Shown here piece after piece: positions 34,008 through 45,600 of a stretch of 64,000 nt of DNA. Each line of letters begins with the position of its first letter. Position 1 is the first letter of the stretch. The notes under the pieces are model-generated. The model had not been told where the DNA came from, ran no database searches, and was given only the letters and a program-made list of their open reading frames with translations. A program made the translations under genes and the position numbers. Source of the stretch: Ciborinia camelliae (Eukaryota; Ascomycota; Leotiomycetes; Helotiales; Sclerotiniaceae); contig JANPYM010000001.1 in the NCBI GenBank assembly GCA_025890175.1, positions 1,771,004-1,835,003 of the forward strand, given 5' to 3'.

Positions 34008-35610
34008 ATGGCAAACTCCCAGCGTGGTCTTGATGGCCAACAAGAATTGAAAGATCACACAGAGGGCCACGGACTCTCCTCGTTATCACTCTCTTCCCAA
34101 ACGGTCCACGCAGACGATTTCCTTAACAAAGGTCAAGATGTCGCGCCAGCTCTCCACGTATCCACCACTTTTCGCTACAGTGACAACCCAGATGATCTCG
34201 TTGCAGTGAGTGATTTAGATGTGAGTACCTACTTTCCCCGCACTCCATTCAGTCACATGTCCGACTCTTCTCTATGCCTAAAACGAAGTGTTATTCTGTA
34301 AGGGTTTAGGGCACGGTCCAGGAGCGGAAACCCTTCTGCTACGATCGATTCAAAAATGTTGGGTTGATCATATAGGTCGTATCTAGCCTAGCCCGATAGC
34401 CCGGTAATAGGGTAGCTGGTCACCTGAAAATCACCTGATAGGGCGAAGTTTGATACTACCCTAGTATATTTGAGTAGAATACGTTTCAGGCTCTGCGGGT
34501 GTTGCCCACTCGATTATTTCATATTCCTTTTATTTTCGCGGTGCTCATGTTGATGTCACTTTATAGCCACATGCACTTCCCGAAGGTCATGTATATTCCA
34601 GAATTACCGCACCAAACACCACACGCTTTGAAGCAATCCTGAGCAGTATCCTCAAAGGCCCTACCCTGACCTATGCATCTGGTCTTTCCGCCTTCCATGC
34701 CCTTCTTGTTTACCTCAACCCCAAACGCATTTCTATCGGCGAGGGCTACCATGGCTGCCACGGCGTTATTGGCATTCATACCAAACTCACTGGCCTCAAA
34801 AAAATCCCTCTGGATTGTGCTGCCGAGGATCTTCAACCCGGTGATCTCATCCACGTAGAAACCCCACTAAACCCCCAAGGAACCGCCTACAACCTCGCCG
34901 CTTTTGCTAAGAAGGCTCATTCGCGTGGTGCTTACTTATCGGTTGATGCCACATTTGGTCCTCCACCGCTCCAAGATCCTTTTCTCTGGGGAGCAGACAT
35001 CGTTATGCATAGCGGGACAAAATATGTAGGCGGGCACTCCGATATGTTATGCGGTATTCTTACTGTGAACCCCAAACATGTTGAAGATGGTTGGTTTGGG
35101 GGGTTACAAGGAGAGCGATTGTTTCTTGGGAATGTGATGGGATCAATGGAAGGATGGCTCGGTATCCGCAGCGTTCGGACTTTGGAGATCCGCGTTAAGC
35201 AACAATCCGCTTCGGCCCAGAGTCTCGTTTCCTGGTTAGACAATGCCCTGAAATCTAATGATGCGGAAACCGAGATTGTGAGAAAAGTTGTGCTTAAGAT
35301 AGAGCATGCAAGTTTACAAGTAGAGGATATTAAGGATGGGTGGTTATTGAAGCAGATGCCAAATGGGTTCGGGCCAGTGTTTTCTATCATTCTAAAGGAG
35401 GTTGCATTTGCGAAGAAGTTGCCAAGTAAGTTGGAGTTATTCCATCATGCGACAAGTTTGGGAGGCGTGGAGAGTTTGATTGAGTGGAGGGCAATGTCGG
35501 ATGCGACTATTGATCAGAAATTGTTGCGGGTCAGTGTAGGAATTGAGGGATGGGAGGATTTAAGAGATGATTTATTGCAAGCCTTCAAGGCATTGGTTGA
35601 TCAGAAATAG
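34008..35610 (+). CDS. Cystathionine gamma-synthase-type PLP enzyme (Cys/Met metabolism family)
   Basis: Two exons, 34008-34220 and 34567-35610, encode 418 residues. The PLP lysine is about Lys223 in MHSGTKYVGGHSD, preceded by the cofactor Asp in YLSVDATFGPPPLQDP and by GLSAFHALLVYL. VYSRITAPNTTRFE and IHVETPLNPQG are also typical of the Cys/Met-metabolism gamma/beta family. Reactions in this family: cystathionine synthesis from cysteine and an activated homoserine, or beta-lyase activity in transsulfuration; I cannot decide which from sequence alone. The 346-bp intron is the longest among the genes here. A second donor at 34206, also in frame, would remove five residues (VSDLD-like). It converges on MLH2 242 bp away. 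Confidence 0.85.
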
Positions 35611-35852
35611 AATGCCCAGGGGGTATTAGACGATATAACCTTTCCACCCGAGAACTTGATGTAATTTATACATTAAGATGGGTTGTTGCAATGACGCAGT
35701 AACCGCTACTAAAGACATGGCAATAAAAGGCTCTGAACAATCTATAATGAAGCACAAGTGCTACGAAAGCAAATGGGTATCTCAAATCCAGCAAACGCCA
35801 TAAATAATCCATATATACCTTCCTTCTTCAACCCATGTTCATACAACACAAA

Positions 35853-38621
35853 TCAAGCACCACCAAGCGAACCCAATCCACCAAACACAAATTCAACATT
35901 GCACTTCTCCCCCCTATCCGAATTCATCCATGCTTCAACCACTTGATATAATTTCCTTCCCATGGCCTCTCTATCTGTAGCGCCCATCTCAAGGCCAGGG
36001 ACTTGCGTTCCACGACGAATATACGTATCCTGATTTGATGACTCCAGGACAAGCTTTGAGATTCCATCAAGATCCCCATTTACCTTTTGAAGAAGTCGAT
36101 GAGTTTGTAGATTTTCGGGTATCGATTCTAAAGGAAGCCGTAATGTCTGGGCCCGTTTTAATTTTCGAGGCCCTCCCGTAATGCTTGACAAGACCGAGAA
36201 CGACTTTTGTCGTTTCATCAAGTAGCCTCGAGGATCGCTATCTGGAAGAGAGGTGTTGGCACCCTCGCTGTTAACCTCCGAAGATACCTCCCTTAGACTC
36301 TCGCGGGGTGTTTCGAGACTCGCTAAAGCAGCGTTGTAACGATTCTTGTGGGGTGATAGTCGGGAAGAAGCTGGGCTTGTAGCAGGCGGCTGTTGGAATA
36401 CCTCTCGCATAGCTTGAAGCTCATCTCTGCGGCGTCGAGTAGCGCTCTGTTTTCTGTGCTCAAAATCCATGGCCCACTCCAGCTCAGGGTTCGGCTGTTG
36501 TGCTTCCGGAGCTGGAGTTGTAGCCGCAGCAGGTGACTGGCGTGCCTCTCTTTGTACTTGAAAAGGCTGGTAAGGAAGTGCTAGCTGTGTTTGGACACGT
36601 CCAACCGATACACCGCTGGGGTTTGGTGTTCGGAAATGAGGTACAAAGGGTTTGTTTGATCCTCCAGCTCTCGTTTGCCTTTGCTGTTGCATGTTTGGAG
36701 ACGTGTTTGGCGGTGACATTAAAGAGTCTTCAACAAAATTCGTAGCCGTGGTGAATCCATTATTGTTCGGGTGATCATGCCGGTGGTGGATTTCGGAAAC
36801 ATCATGCTCAATTATTGGATCTGAAAGATCACCGGGCTGCATCGGGCTGCCGTGAATATAACCCCTAAAGTTGGAATGCGACTTTAAGATCTCTGATATG
36901 CTGGCATTAATATTACCAGAGTGGCGATTTTGCTTGGGTTGGAGAACGGTAGCGACCGGCTGTGGCGACGTTCCTTGGCGAGGGCTATGCTCAATTGAAT
37001 TGGGTAATATCCCCCCCGAGCTTGAGTTTATGTTGATGGTGCTCGAAGTTATGGCAGTCCCATTCTGGATTGGCGCAGTCATTTTAGCAATGACCCAAGG
37101 ATTTATATCCGTTGAAACAAGCTGCCGATTGCTGTTCAAGTCAAGATGCTTCTGCGTTTTTTTGAGAAAGACTGGAGGACGGAAGTCTTCTGTGTATTCT
37201 GTGTAATCGTGAGACATATCACATCCCCATTTGCGCTTCCCCGGGGCGCTTGATTCCTCAGACACCCGGTAGTCTTCGGACTCTGCCAATTTTGAGGCAT
37301 CGCTAGCAGTTGCGGCATACTCATTGTTTATAATGTTTGCATTCGAGTTAGTGGTTAGAGGAGGATCTTCGGGCGCGCCGACAATAGATGCGGGCGTTAA
37401 AGAATCCTGCTGGGGTCTTCGGGCAAGAAAGACATCGAAATCATTGGGATTCGTCTCGATTGCAGACTTTGATAGTTTAGACATCGCCGCACCGCACTCT
37501 CCATAAAAATTCTTAAGCATCTTCTCCGCCGCTTCCAGCACGAGCGTCTCATTCTCGAAAAGGATGTCATCCTTAGCTGGTTCAACATTGGGATCATAAC
37601 TTGCTTTAGGACAAACTATGTTGAGGCGCATAAAGGGGTTCTTGATCTTCTCTGAAGAAGACCCTGCCGCCAACCTATTTCGAAGATATTTCTTGAAAAT
37701 GGCTACGATCTTCTTCATGGTCCCCTTTTCGGATGCTACTGGCCTAGAATCAACGGATAAATATTGACCGCTTCCTATTTTACCCTGGTCTGCATCAGGT
37801 CGGGGGAGGAAAGCTTCAAGACGAAAATAAGGAATCACCACTTCATTTGCAGGATTAACATCAGATGGGACATCCGCGCCCTCAAGCGCATCAATTTCAC
37901 AATCATGCGACCCAGGAAATACTATTGACGCCTCGGAACATTGCAAAGCAGCATCTCGACCAATAACAAGAGACACTATATCTTTGATACCACCATGTGG
38001 ACGAGGTGCGTACGACCATGCACCCTTGGTGCCCTTTACAATCTTTAGAGTAAGCTTAATGGAAAGTCGTGCTAGAGCATACTTCTGTACCAGCTCTTGG
38101 ATTTTGCCGATCGTTTTTGGTGCGTCTTTCAGGGCCGTTTGCTTCCTGACAGGTAACTTCGACATAAAGTTCATCACACAGACTGTTGTTCCAATTGGAT
38201 GGGAAGTTCGAGATTGTGATTGGATTCCACCCAGTGCCTTCAATTTTACACACGTTGCAACTGGTTCACCATCTATCTTTGTGGTTATCGAGACATCGCC
38301 AAGTTGGCAAGCAGATGCTAGTGCTTCTCCTCGAAATCCCAAACTTTTGCCGCCTATATTCCTGAGCTCCGGAAAGGTTGTCAATTTTGAAGTGTGGCCG
38401 CGCCTCCCCAACGCATCGAGATCATCGGGCTGAATGCCATGTCCATTATCGCGAACTTCTATCTTATCAATGGTATTTTGAGAAATAAGAACATCAATAC
38501 TCGTAGCTTTGGCATCAAGGGCATTGTCAATAAGCTCTTTGATGAGAGACGTAGGTGTGGTCAGAGCCTGAGAAGAGCCTAAGAGATGAATTGTTGAATC
38601 TGACAACGCCTTGATTGCCAT
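35853..38621 (-). CDS. MLH2: MutL-family mismatch repair protein Mlh2 (PMS1-like ATPase)
   Basis: A single exon of 922 residues. The GHKL ATPase motifs are intact: KELIDNALDA (Glu29, Asn33), RDNGHGI (Asp58) and GGKSLGFRGEALASA (about 91-104). The transducer domain follows at about 200-340, with SVDSRPVASEKGTMKK. The C-terminal half is mostly low complexity, ending in a short ordered region (SKLVLESSNQDTYIRRGTQVPG). There is no DQHA(X)2E(X)4E endonuclease motif, unlike Pms1/Mlh3 nucleases, which fits Mlh2. Known role: forms the Mlh1-Mlh2 heterodimer, an accessory factor in mismatch repair and in limiting meiotic gene-conversion tracts. The absence of introns in 2.8 kb is unlike most neighbours. 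The Mlh2 assignment over other MutL paralogues rests on the N-terminal sequence and the missing nuclease motif. Confidence 0.82.
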   Translation of the reverse strand: MAIKALSDSTIHLLGSSQALTTPTSLIKELIDNALDAKATSIDVLISQNTIDKIEVRDNGHGIQPDDLDALGRRGHTSKLTTFPELRNIGGKSLGFRGEALASACQLGDVSITTKIDGEPVATCVKLKALGGIQSQSRTSHPIGTTVCVMNFMSKLPVRKQTALKDAPKTIGKIQELVQKYALARLSIKLTLKIVKGTKGAWSYAPRPHGGIKDIVSLVIGRDAALQCSEASIVFPGSHDCEIDALEGADVPSDVNPANEVVIPYFRLEAFLPRPDADQGKIGSGQYLSVDSRPVASEKGTMKKIVAIFKKYLRNRLAAGSSSEKIKNPFMRLNIVCPKASYDPNVEPAKDDILFENETLVLEAAEKMLKNFYGECGAAMSKLSKSAIETNPNDFDVFLARRPQQDSLTPASIVGAPEDPPLTTNSNANIINNEYAATASDASKLAESEDYRVSEESSAPGKRKWGCDMSHDYTEYTEDFRPPVFLKKTQKHLDLNSNRQLVSTDINPWVIAKMTAPIQNGTAITSSTININSSSGGILPNSIEHSPRQGTSPQPVATVLQPKQNRHSGNINASISEILKSHSNFRGYIHGSPMQPGDLSDPIIEHDVSEIHHRHDHPNNNGFTTATNFVEDSLMSPPNTSPNMQQQRQTRAGGSNKPFVPHFRTPNPSGVSVGRVQTQLALPYQPFQVQREARQSPAAATTPAPEAQQPNPELEWAMDFEHRKQSATRRRRDELQAMREVFQQPPATSPASSRLSPHKNRYNAALASLETPRESLREVSSEVNSEGANTSLPDSDPRGYLMKRQKSFSVLSSITGGPRKLKRAQTLRLPLESIPENLQTHRLLQKVNGDLDGISKLVLESSNQDTYIRRGTQVPGLEMGATDREAMGRKLYQVVEAWMNSDRGEKCNVEFVFGGLGSLGGA

Positions 38622-39171
38622 CTTGTATGTATACTCTTTCTGCTGACTACATCAATATATGAGACTAATAACATGAAAACATTGTAACTCTGGGACTGAT
38701 AAATGTATGAATGATCTTTGACCTGGTCAAGTACTACCTGATGAGAAGAAAATGTGACTTGGCAGGAAAATGCTTAATTGTCTCATGTAGCCTTAGAAAT
38801 TGACATTCTTATTAATAGAGATTGAAGAATGACAGATATAAAATATTGAGTAATTCAAAAAAATATAAACTGATGAGAAGTGAGTGAACATGATCGGTTT
38901 TCTCACGAACGGTACCTTCGTGAGATTAGGCCAGCCTTGTGTGGCTGGTGTGGCTAGTGAGCTGATGCAGACCAAGCCACACGAGGGGTGATTTGCCCAA
39001 ATTCGAGTCACATTTGCAAGAATCAAAATAGTTTCCGAAGTATCTACAACTTTGTTCGATTATCCTCAGTTTTACACAGAATACGCTTTCAAGACGTCTC
39101 GACCTTTGTTCAGGGCGCTCTGTGTGCGCAGATCGCCATATAGAAGTATCTTGAATCTTCCACCCGTCAGA
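38622..39171. promoter_or_regulatory. Divergent MLH2-VAS1 promoter region
   Basis: 550 bp between the start codons of MLH2 (-) and valyl-tRNA synthetase (+). No gene of its own. Its right third (38992-39171) is an open, ATG-less frame continuous with VAS1, described in the findings. Confidence 0.6.
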
Positions 39172-42100
39172 ATGGCTACCAACGCTGCTTCGTACAATCC
39201 AAGTGAGGACTTCAAAATTGCCAATGAACAAAATTTTAGAACTGACTAGAACTGATTGACAGTTGGAGAAAAGACTGGTCCGGCCACAGGACAGCCACCA
39301 GCAGTTTCAAATGAAACAAAAGCTGCGCTCGCAGATGCTGCAGAATCTAGCGCAACCGGTTCGCATGTGCCAGGACAGAATGCAACCCCCGAAGCTGGCG
39401 AGGGAGAAAAGAAAGTAAAGAGCGAGAAAGAGCGTATGAAATCCATCTGCATACAAAGAGTTCTGAAAGCTGATCCTCTGCTGCACAGTCGAGAGAGAAC
39501 GCAAGAAGGCAGAGAAACAAGCCAAGTTTGACCAAAAAAAGCAAGCTCAAAAGGCAAGCGCTGCTTCAGCTGCCCCAAGCAAAAATAAGGAGAAGAAAGC
39601 CAAAGCCGAGAAGAAGGCTGCCGAAGAAGTCTTGCCAAAATATGTTGAGGATACCCCAGCCGGAGAAAAAAAGAGTACGGCTTTCAAAGTATCAGCCCAT
39701 GTTCGAGTAACATTCTAATGATTTGTATAGTTATAAAATCTTTCGATGACCCCCAATACAAGGCATACAATCCGATTGCCGTCGAATCAGCTTGGTACTC
39801 ATGGTGGGAGAAGGAGGGCTTCTTCAAGCCAGAATTTACAGCAGACGGAGAAGTCAAACCAGAGGGATCGTTTGTAATTGTCGAGCCACCACCAAATGTT
39901 ACTGGAAACCTACATATGGGCCATGCTCTTCCTAACGCTTTGCAAGATTTACTCATTCGCTGGAACCGTATGCATGGCAAGACGACGCTCTGGCTTCCGG
40001 GGTGTGATCACGCTGGTATTTCGACTCAGAGCGTTGTTGAGAATATGCTATGGCGCCGTGAGCAAAAGACTCGCCATGATCTTGGAAGAACCAAGTTCGT
40101 TGAGACTGTTTGGGATTGGAAGGACGAATATCACAAGAAAATCAATTCCGTTCTCCGCAGAATGGGTGGATCTTTCGATTGGACCCGTGAAGCTTTCACG
40201 ATGAACGAGAATTTTTCAGCCGCTGTTACAGAAACATTTGTAACACTGCACGAAGAGGGTATTATTTATAGAGCCAACAGACTTGTGAACTGGTGCACAA
40301 AACTCAATACCTCTCTATCGAATCTCGAGGTGACTAACAAAGAACTTACGGGCCGAACACTTATTGATGTGCCAGGATACGATAAGAAAGTGGAATTTGG
40401 TGTCATCGTACATTTCCAATACCAAATTGAAGGATCCGAGGAAAAGATTGAAGTTGCTACAACTCGTGTTGAAACCATGTTAGGTGATACTGGTATTGCA
40501 GTCCATCCTGATGATACTCGTTACACCCACCTTGTCGGAAAGAACGCCATTCACCCTTTCATCGAAGGACGACTGATGCCAATTGTTGCTGATACATATG
40601 TTGAAAAGGACTTTGGTACCGGTGCTGTCAAGATCACCCCAGCTCACGACCCCAATGATTTTGCTCTTGGTCAGCGACATAATCTTGAGTTCATCAATAT
40701 CTTGACTGATGATGGTAAGATGAATGAGAATGCTGGCCGCTACGCAGGACAAAAACGTTTCGATGTTCGTTACACTATTCAGGAGGACCTTAAGCAGGCC
40801 GGTCTATATGTTGACAAGAAAGACAATCCCATGACTGTCCCACTCTGTGAAAAGTCAAAGGATGTAATTGAGCCAATGTTGAAGCCGCAGTGGTGGATGA
40901 AGATGAGAGAGATGGCGGATGAAGCTATCAAGGTTGTGAAGTCTGGCGAAATCAAAATCAAGCCTGAATCAGCCGAGAAGATGTATCTCCGGTGGATGGA
41001 GAACATCAATGATTGGTGCTTATCGAGACAGCTGTGGTGGGGCCACCAAGCACCTATGTACTTCGCTCAAATCGAAGGCGATGAGAATGATGAGAGTAAC
41101 GGTGATCGGTGGTTTGCCGGTAGAACACAAGAGGAAGCAGAAACCAAGGCCAAGAAAGCTCTTCCGGGTAAAACTTTCACACTTAAGAGGGATGATGATG
41201 TCTTGGATACCTGGTTCTCATCTGGTCTTTGGCCTTTTGCTACTATGGGCTGGCCAAAGAAGACAAGTGATTTCGAAAAATTATATCCAACCTCAGTACT
41301 CGAGACTGGCTGGGACATTATGTTCTTCTGGGTTGCACGAATGATCATGTTTGGCATCAAGATGACTGGCAAAGTTCCTTTTACGGAAGTATACTGCCAC
41401 TCTCTGGTTCGTGACTCTGATGGTAGAAAGATGTCAAAATCCTTGGGCAATGTGATCGATCCTCAAGATGTAATTGAAGGCATCGCCCTTGACGATTTAC
41501 ATGCCAAGCTTTTGGTCGGTAACCTTGCCCCAGCTGAAGTTGAGAAGGCAAAGAAGTATCAGAAAGCCGCTTTCCCTGATGGCATTCCGGAATGCGGTAC
41601 TGATGCTTTGCGATTTGCATTGGTATCATACACTACTGGTGGTGGAGATATTGCATTCGATATCAAGGTCATTCATGGATACCGAAAGTTCTGTAACAAG
41701 ATCTACCAAGCCACAAAATACGTGGTTGGTAAACTGCCTGCTGATTTTGTTCCACAAAAGACTGCAAAACTCACTGGCAAGGAGTCTTTGGCTGAGCGCT
41801 GGATCTTGCATAAGATGACTTCCGCCGCGAAAGAAATCAACCAAAATCTCGAAGATCGTGAATTTATGCGTTCGACAACTGCCGTTTACCAATATTGGTA
41901 TAATCAATTGTGCGATGTTTACATTGAGAACTCTAAAGCAATTCTTCAGGATGGCACTGAGGAGGAGAAGAGATCTGCTACTGACACTTTGTATACTGCT
42001 CTCGAAGGTGCTTTGACCATGATTCATCCTTACATGCCTTTCTTGACCGAAGAGCTCTGGCAACGTCTTCCTCGACGTCCAGAAGATAAGACACCATCTA

Positions 42101-42694
42101 TTGTTCTTGCAAAATACCCAGTCTATGAAGCAGAGTTAGATGATCCTGTATCTGAAGCAGCTTACGAACTTGTGTTGGGTGTATCTAAGGGTGTTCGATC
42201 TTTAATGTCTGAATACTCGCTTAAAGATGAAGGAAAGGGTAAGTCACCAAAAGCCTCTAACACAAATCCATTGCTAACTAGTTCTAGTGTTTGTCCAAGC
42301 CTACGATGCCACCTCCCACGCCACCGTTATGTCTCAAGTTCAATCTATCAAGTCATTATCCGGAAAAGGCGTGTCTTCTTTGGAAGTACTCTCCTCGACT
42401 GATTCTCGCCCAGCTGGATGCGTAGTATTCGCCGTATCCTCCTCAGCCGCTGTCTTCTTGCATGTCAAGGGTCGTGTAGACATTGATGGCGAGATCCAAA
42501 AGGCCGCAAAGAAGCTAGAGAAGACTCGCTCGGGTATTGAGAGACAGAGAAAGATTCTTGATGACCCCGCATACCAAGAGAAAGTGAGCAAGGAGTTGCA
42601 AGAGACAGAAAGGAAGAAGTTGGGAGACCTTGAGACTGAACAGCGTGGTTTTGAGGAGACAATCAAGCAATTCGAGACTTTGAAGCTAGAATAG
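39172..42694 (+). CDS. VAS1: Valyl-tRNA synthetase, class I
   Basis: Five exons, 39172-39202, 39263-39433, 39489-39674, 39731-42238 and 42288-42694, encode 1100 residues, the normal size for fungal ValRS. All four introns are 49-60 bp. The HIGH-type motif is HMGHA at about 191-195 ([12 protein letters not shown]), and KMSKS is at about 696-700 ([10 protein letters not shown]). [19 protein letters not shown] and the editing-domain CP1 block ([11 protein letters not shown]) are typical of ValRS. A Lys/Glu-rich N-terminal extension (residues about 50-125) and a C-terminal coiled coil are usual in eukaryotic ValRS. Reaction: ATP-dependent charging of tRNA-Val with post-transfer editing of Thr. 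The ATG at 39172 gives the cytosolic form; an upstream mitochondrial form may exist (see findings). Confidence 0.95.
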
Positions 42695-45600
42695 ATGCAT
42701 CGTTTTATAGATTTTAAGTAGTAAAACGTCTAAGAATACCAAAAAGTTCTCATGCAACCTTGAGCATAGCATGGGACCTATGTATTGATCGATTACTACT
42801 GATGTGAATACTGTTTTCAAGAGCTTTCGGTCTCCATTATTTGGATTACAGTACAAACAGATGGATCTGATAGTTCCATTCATGCTGCTCTTTCTTATAT
42901 TCAAGGCACCTCAAGTCAATTTAACAAATCATAATGCCCTTCAATATTAGCTTGACAAAATTGTGAGAATTAATAATTCTCTGAATGCCTCTTTAAAAGG
43001 TTTCTTATGGAGAATAAATCCAACCTCCTTTGTGTTGGCTCTGAAAAGAAAGACAGAAGATGGGATAAATGGAGTGCTGCAAAAGGATGTGTTGATTAGT
43101 TCGGATGTTTGCCAATCAACCTGAGTTGACCCTGTAGTATGATGAAAGGACAAAATTTGGCCCATGGTAATAGTGTAAGGCTATCAGTGTCATTCAATTG
43201 AACATTCTGTCTGCCAAAGTAAATCTTGATTGAAGACATACCAATGGATGATATTCAAGCTGTGGAAAGGGGCCCAATAATATTCTTTTCAGAAAGTACC
43301 TAGGGAAGTATTGTCTGACAGCAATAGAGGGACCGATAATAATAACAAAAGAACTTTGACAGAGCTCATAACAGAACTTGTTAGCAGCCCATGAGTGATG
43401 GTGATTGAATTCTCCTCACTAGATTCCTTTTGCCAAAACTTACCGCCCACCAGTCTTAGATAACTCTCGATCTTGAATTATTATAGAAGCTTTCCTTCTT
43501 AAATATTTCAATCCCTTTTATTTCAAATTTGTCATCAACACTGTGATAAATCTCATTGATCCATTATTCAGTATCAATGTGTGATCCATCAATGGCTTCT
43601 CGATACTGTTGACTTTTGTATGACTCTTTGCGCCTCTGAGGGAAGGTGTGAGGTTTTCAGCTTCCAAGGGCTGGGCCCAGACATTTGGCTGGTAATACTA
43701 TTGGATATTTCAGGTTCAGTCTTACATAAACTTGATAGTACTAAACTGTATAGCATTGAATTATTGCGGGAGTATTTGCTCCTTTTACTACCTAGTTACC
43801 GACTTCTTGAGTCCAACTCTTTGATGTGATGGATTTCTACATCTTTAGCAGACATATCTGAAAAGATTTCGAGCCACACTATTCGATTCTAAGAAGGCTC
43901 TCAACCTCAATAGTGGCATGGATTGTACTGAACAGCAGATAAAATAATCCGTTCGCAATCCTTTGCCATACTTCTATTTCTTCCATATTTAGGAGCTCAA
44001 ATTTTGGATGAATCCAAGATCTGCTTTTGGTTGATCACTCTCGGCTAACATTGCCATAGTCTCCTTAATATCTATTCCATTCGATCATGAGATCTCCCCT
44101 GGAGACTGTGCAGCAACCATTGCGAAACGCCAAAATGGACCTAGGTTTCCAGGGGAGAATCATCGACTCCTTTGGGAAGAAGCAATGGTATCTACCAAAC
44201 AGGCTGAAATACCGTGAAATCATCTTGCGTCATCTCGCAGTCATCTTGCAGCAGCGCTGGCAGCACTTGCTGATTTGAAGGAATCTCGCCCAGCGGATAT
44301 CTGGCCTCGTATATTAACGACCCGAAGTAGGAGAAGCTGCACAATTTACTTCAATCGAGGCATCAGTCTCTACTCTTGCTTCTTCATCACTCACCTCCCC
44401 TCCACAAGATGGGAGGAATCATTGCCCCAAAACACCGTTAGGCAGATCACCAGCGTATAATGGTCGTATTATCTGTACTGCCAAAACTGTTTATACAAGT
44501 CAGGAAGAGCTGATCATAAGAAGATGCGCATAGCACAGGCCCCCTCCGAGAAACGAATCACCCGCGGAGGAAGTAATGGAGATCTACTAAAAGTGCTACT
44601 GACAGTGCGGGAGAGGATATGTTGTCTCTCAACATGCTATCAATCTTCCATATTTCTATCGATTGCTCGTGCACTTCAGTGCGCAATATCCTGGAATCCC
44701 AGTTGGTTAGGTCATTTCGAGCAATAACAACAACAACAACAACAACAAGCGGTCATCTCTCTTTCATCTTTGGATTGCAAACTTTGTTCCTGCCGATTCC
44801 AGCCCTCTTCATCCTCGTTGGTCTCGCTTCTAAGCATTCTGTAGTGTTGCAAAAAAGAAAGAGATGTAAGAAGCAGAGACGAATCCAAAGCTAGAAAGGA
44901 GCTCAGTAGAATTTTATGTGGTATTTGGTACTTCATAGACAGCCCCCATCTGGACTTTTGGCTCCCTCCCCAAAGTCAATTCTGTCATGGTCGCATGCTT
45001 GTCTAGTGGGGCAAGGTGATCTGTGAAGGGGGTCCCATGGATTATAGGTAGATGCCATCCGTTGAAACAGACTCGCCTTGCTCGTCATTCTTACGCATAA
45101 CTTTCACCGACAGGTGGTGGACAGAGTTTCTTGGGACCCTATAGAATGCAAGAGATCCTGCGAGTCCCTAGAGCTACAAATTTCCGGCAATCGGCTAGAT
45201 TGGACTCAACTAGACAATCTTGTTTTAAATGTGCCAAGATCTTCTCTTGGATTTCTTGAATTATTGTTTTTCGGCCATGACAAATATCGATTTTGCCATG
45301 TTCAGAGTTAGAAACAGCAAAAATTCCAATATCTCATTCCGCCGACACCAAAGTGGCGGATGCCAAGGAGAAGCAAAGGTGAAAGAGGGGGATGCACTTG
45401 CTTGTATATACCTAACGAATGGCCACCAGAAGGAGCGATAGGGAATAAAAAACGCAGTATCAGCGAAAGGTACGTACACTGTTTAAAAGCTGCTCTTTTG
45501 TAGAATGTCATTTGCAATGTATGAAACATAGTTGCACACTCAAGCAAGAGATTGAAGTCATTTTTGGGATTATTCCTCGGGATAGTAGCAAGCAATCATA

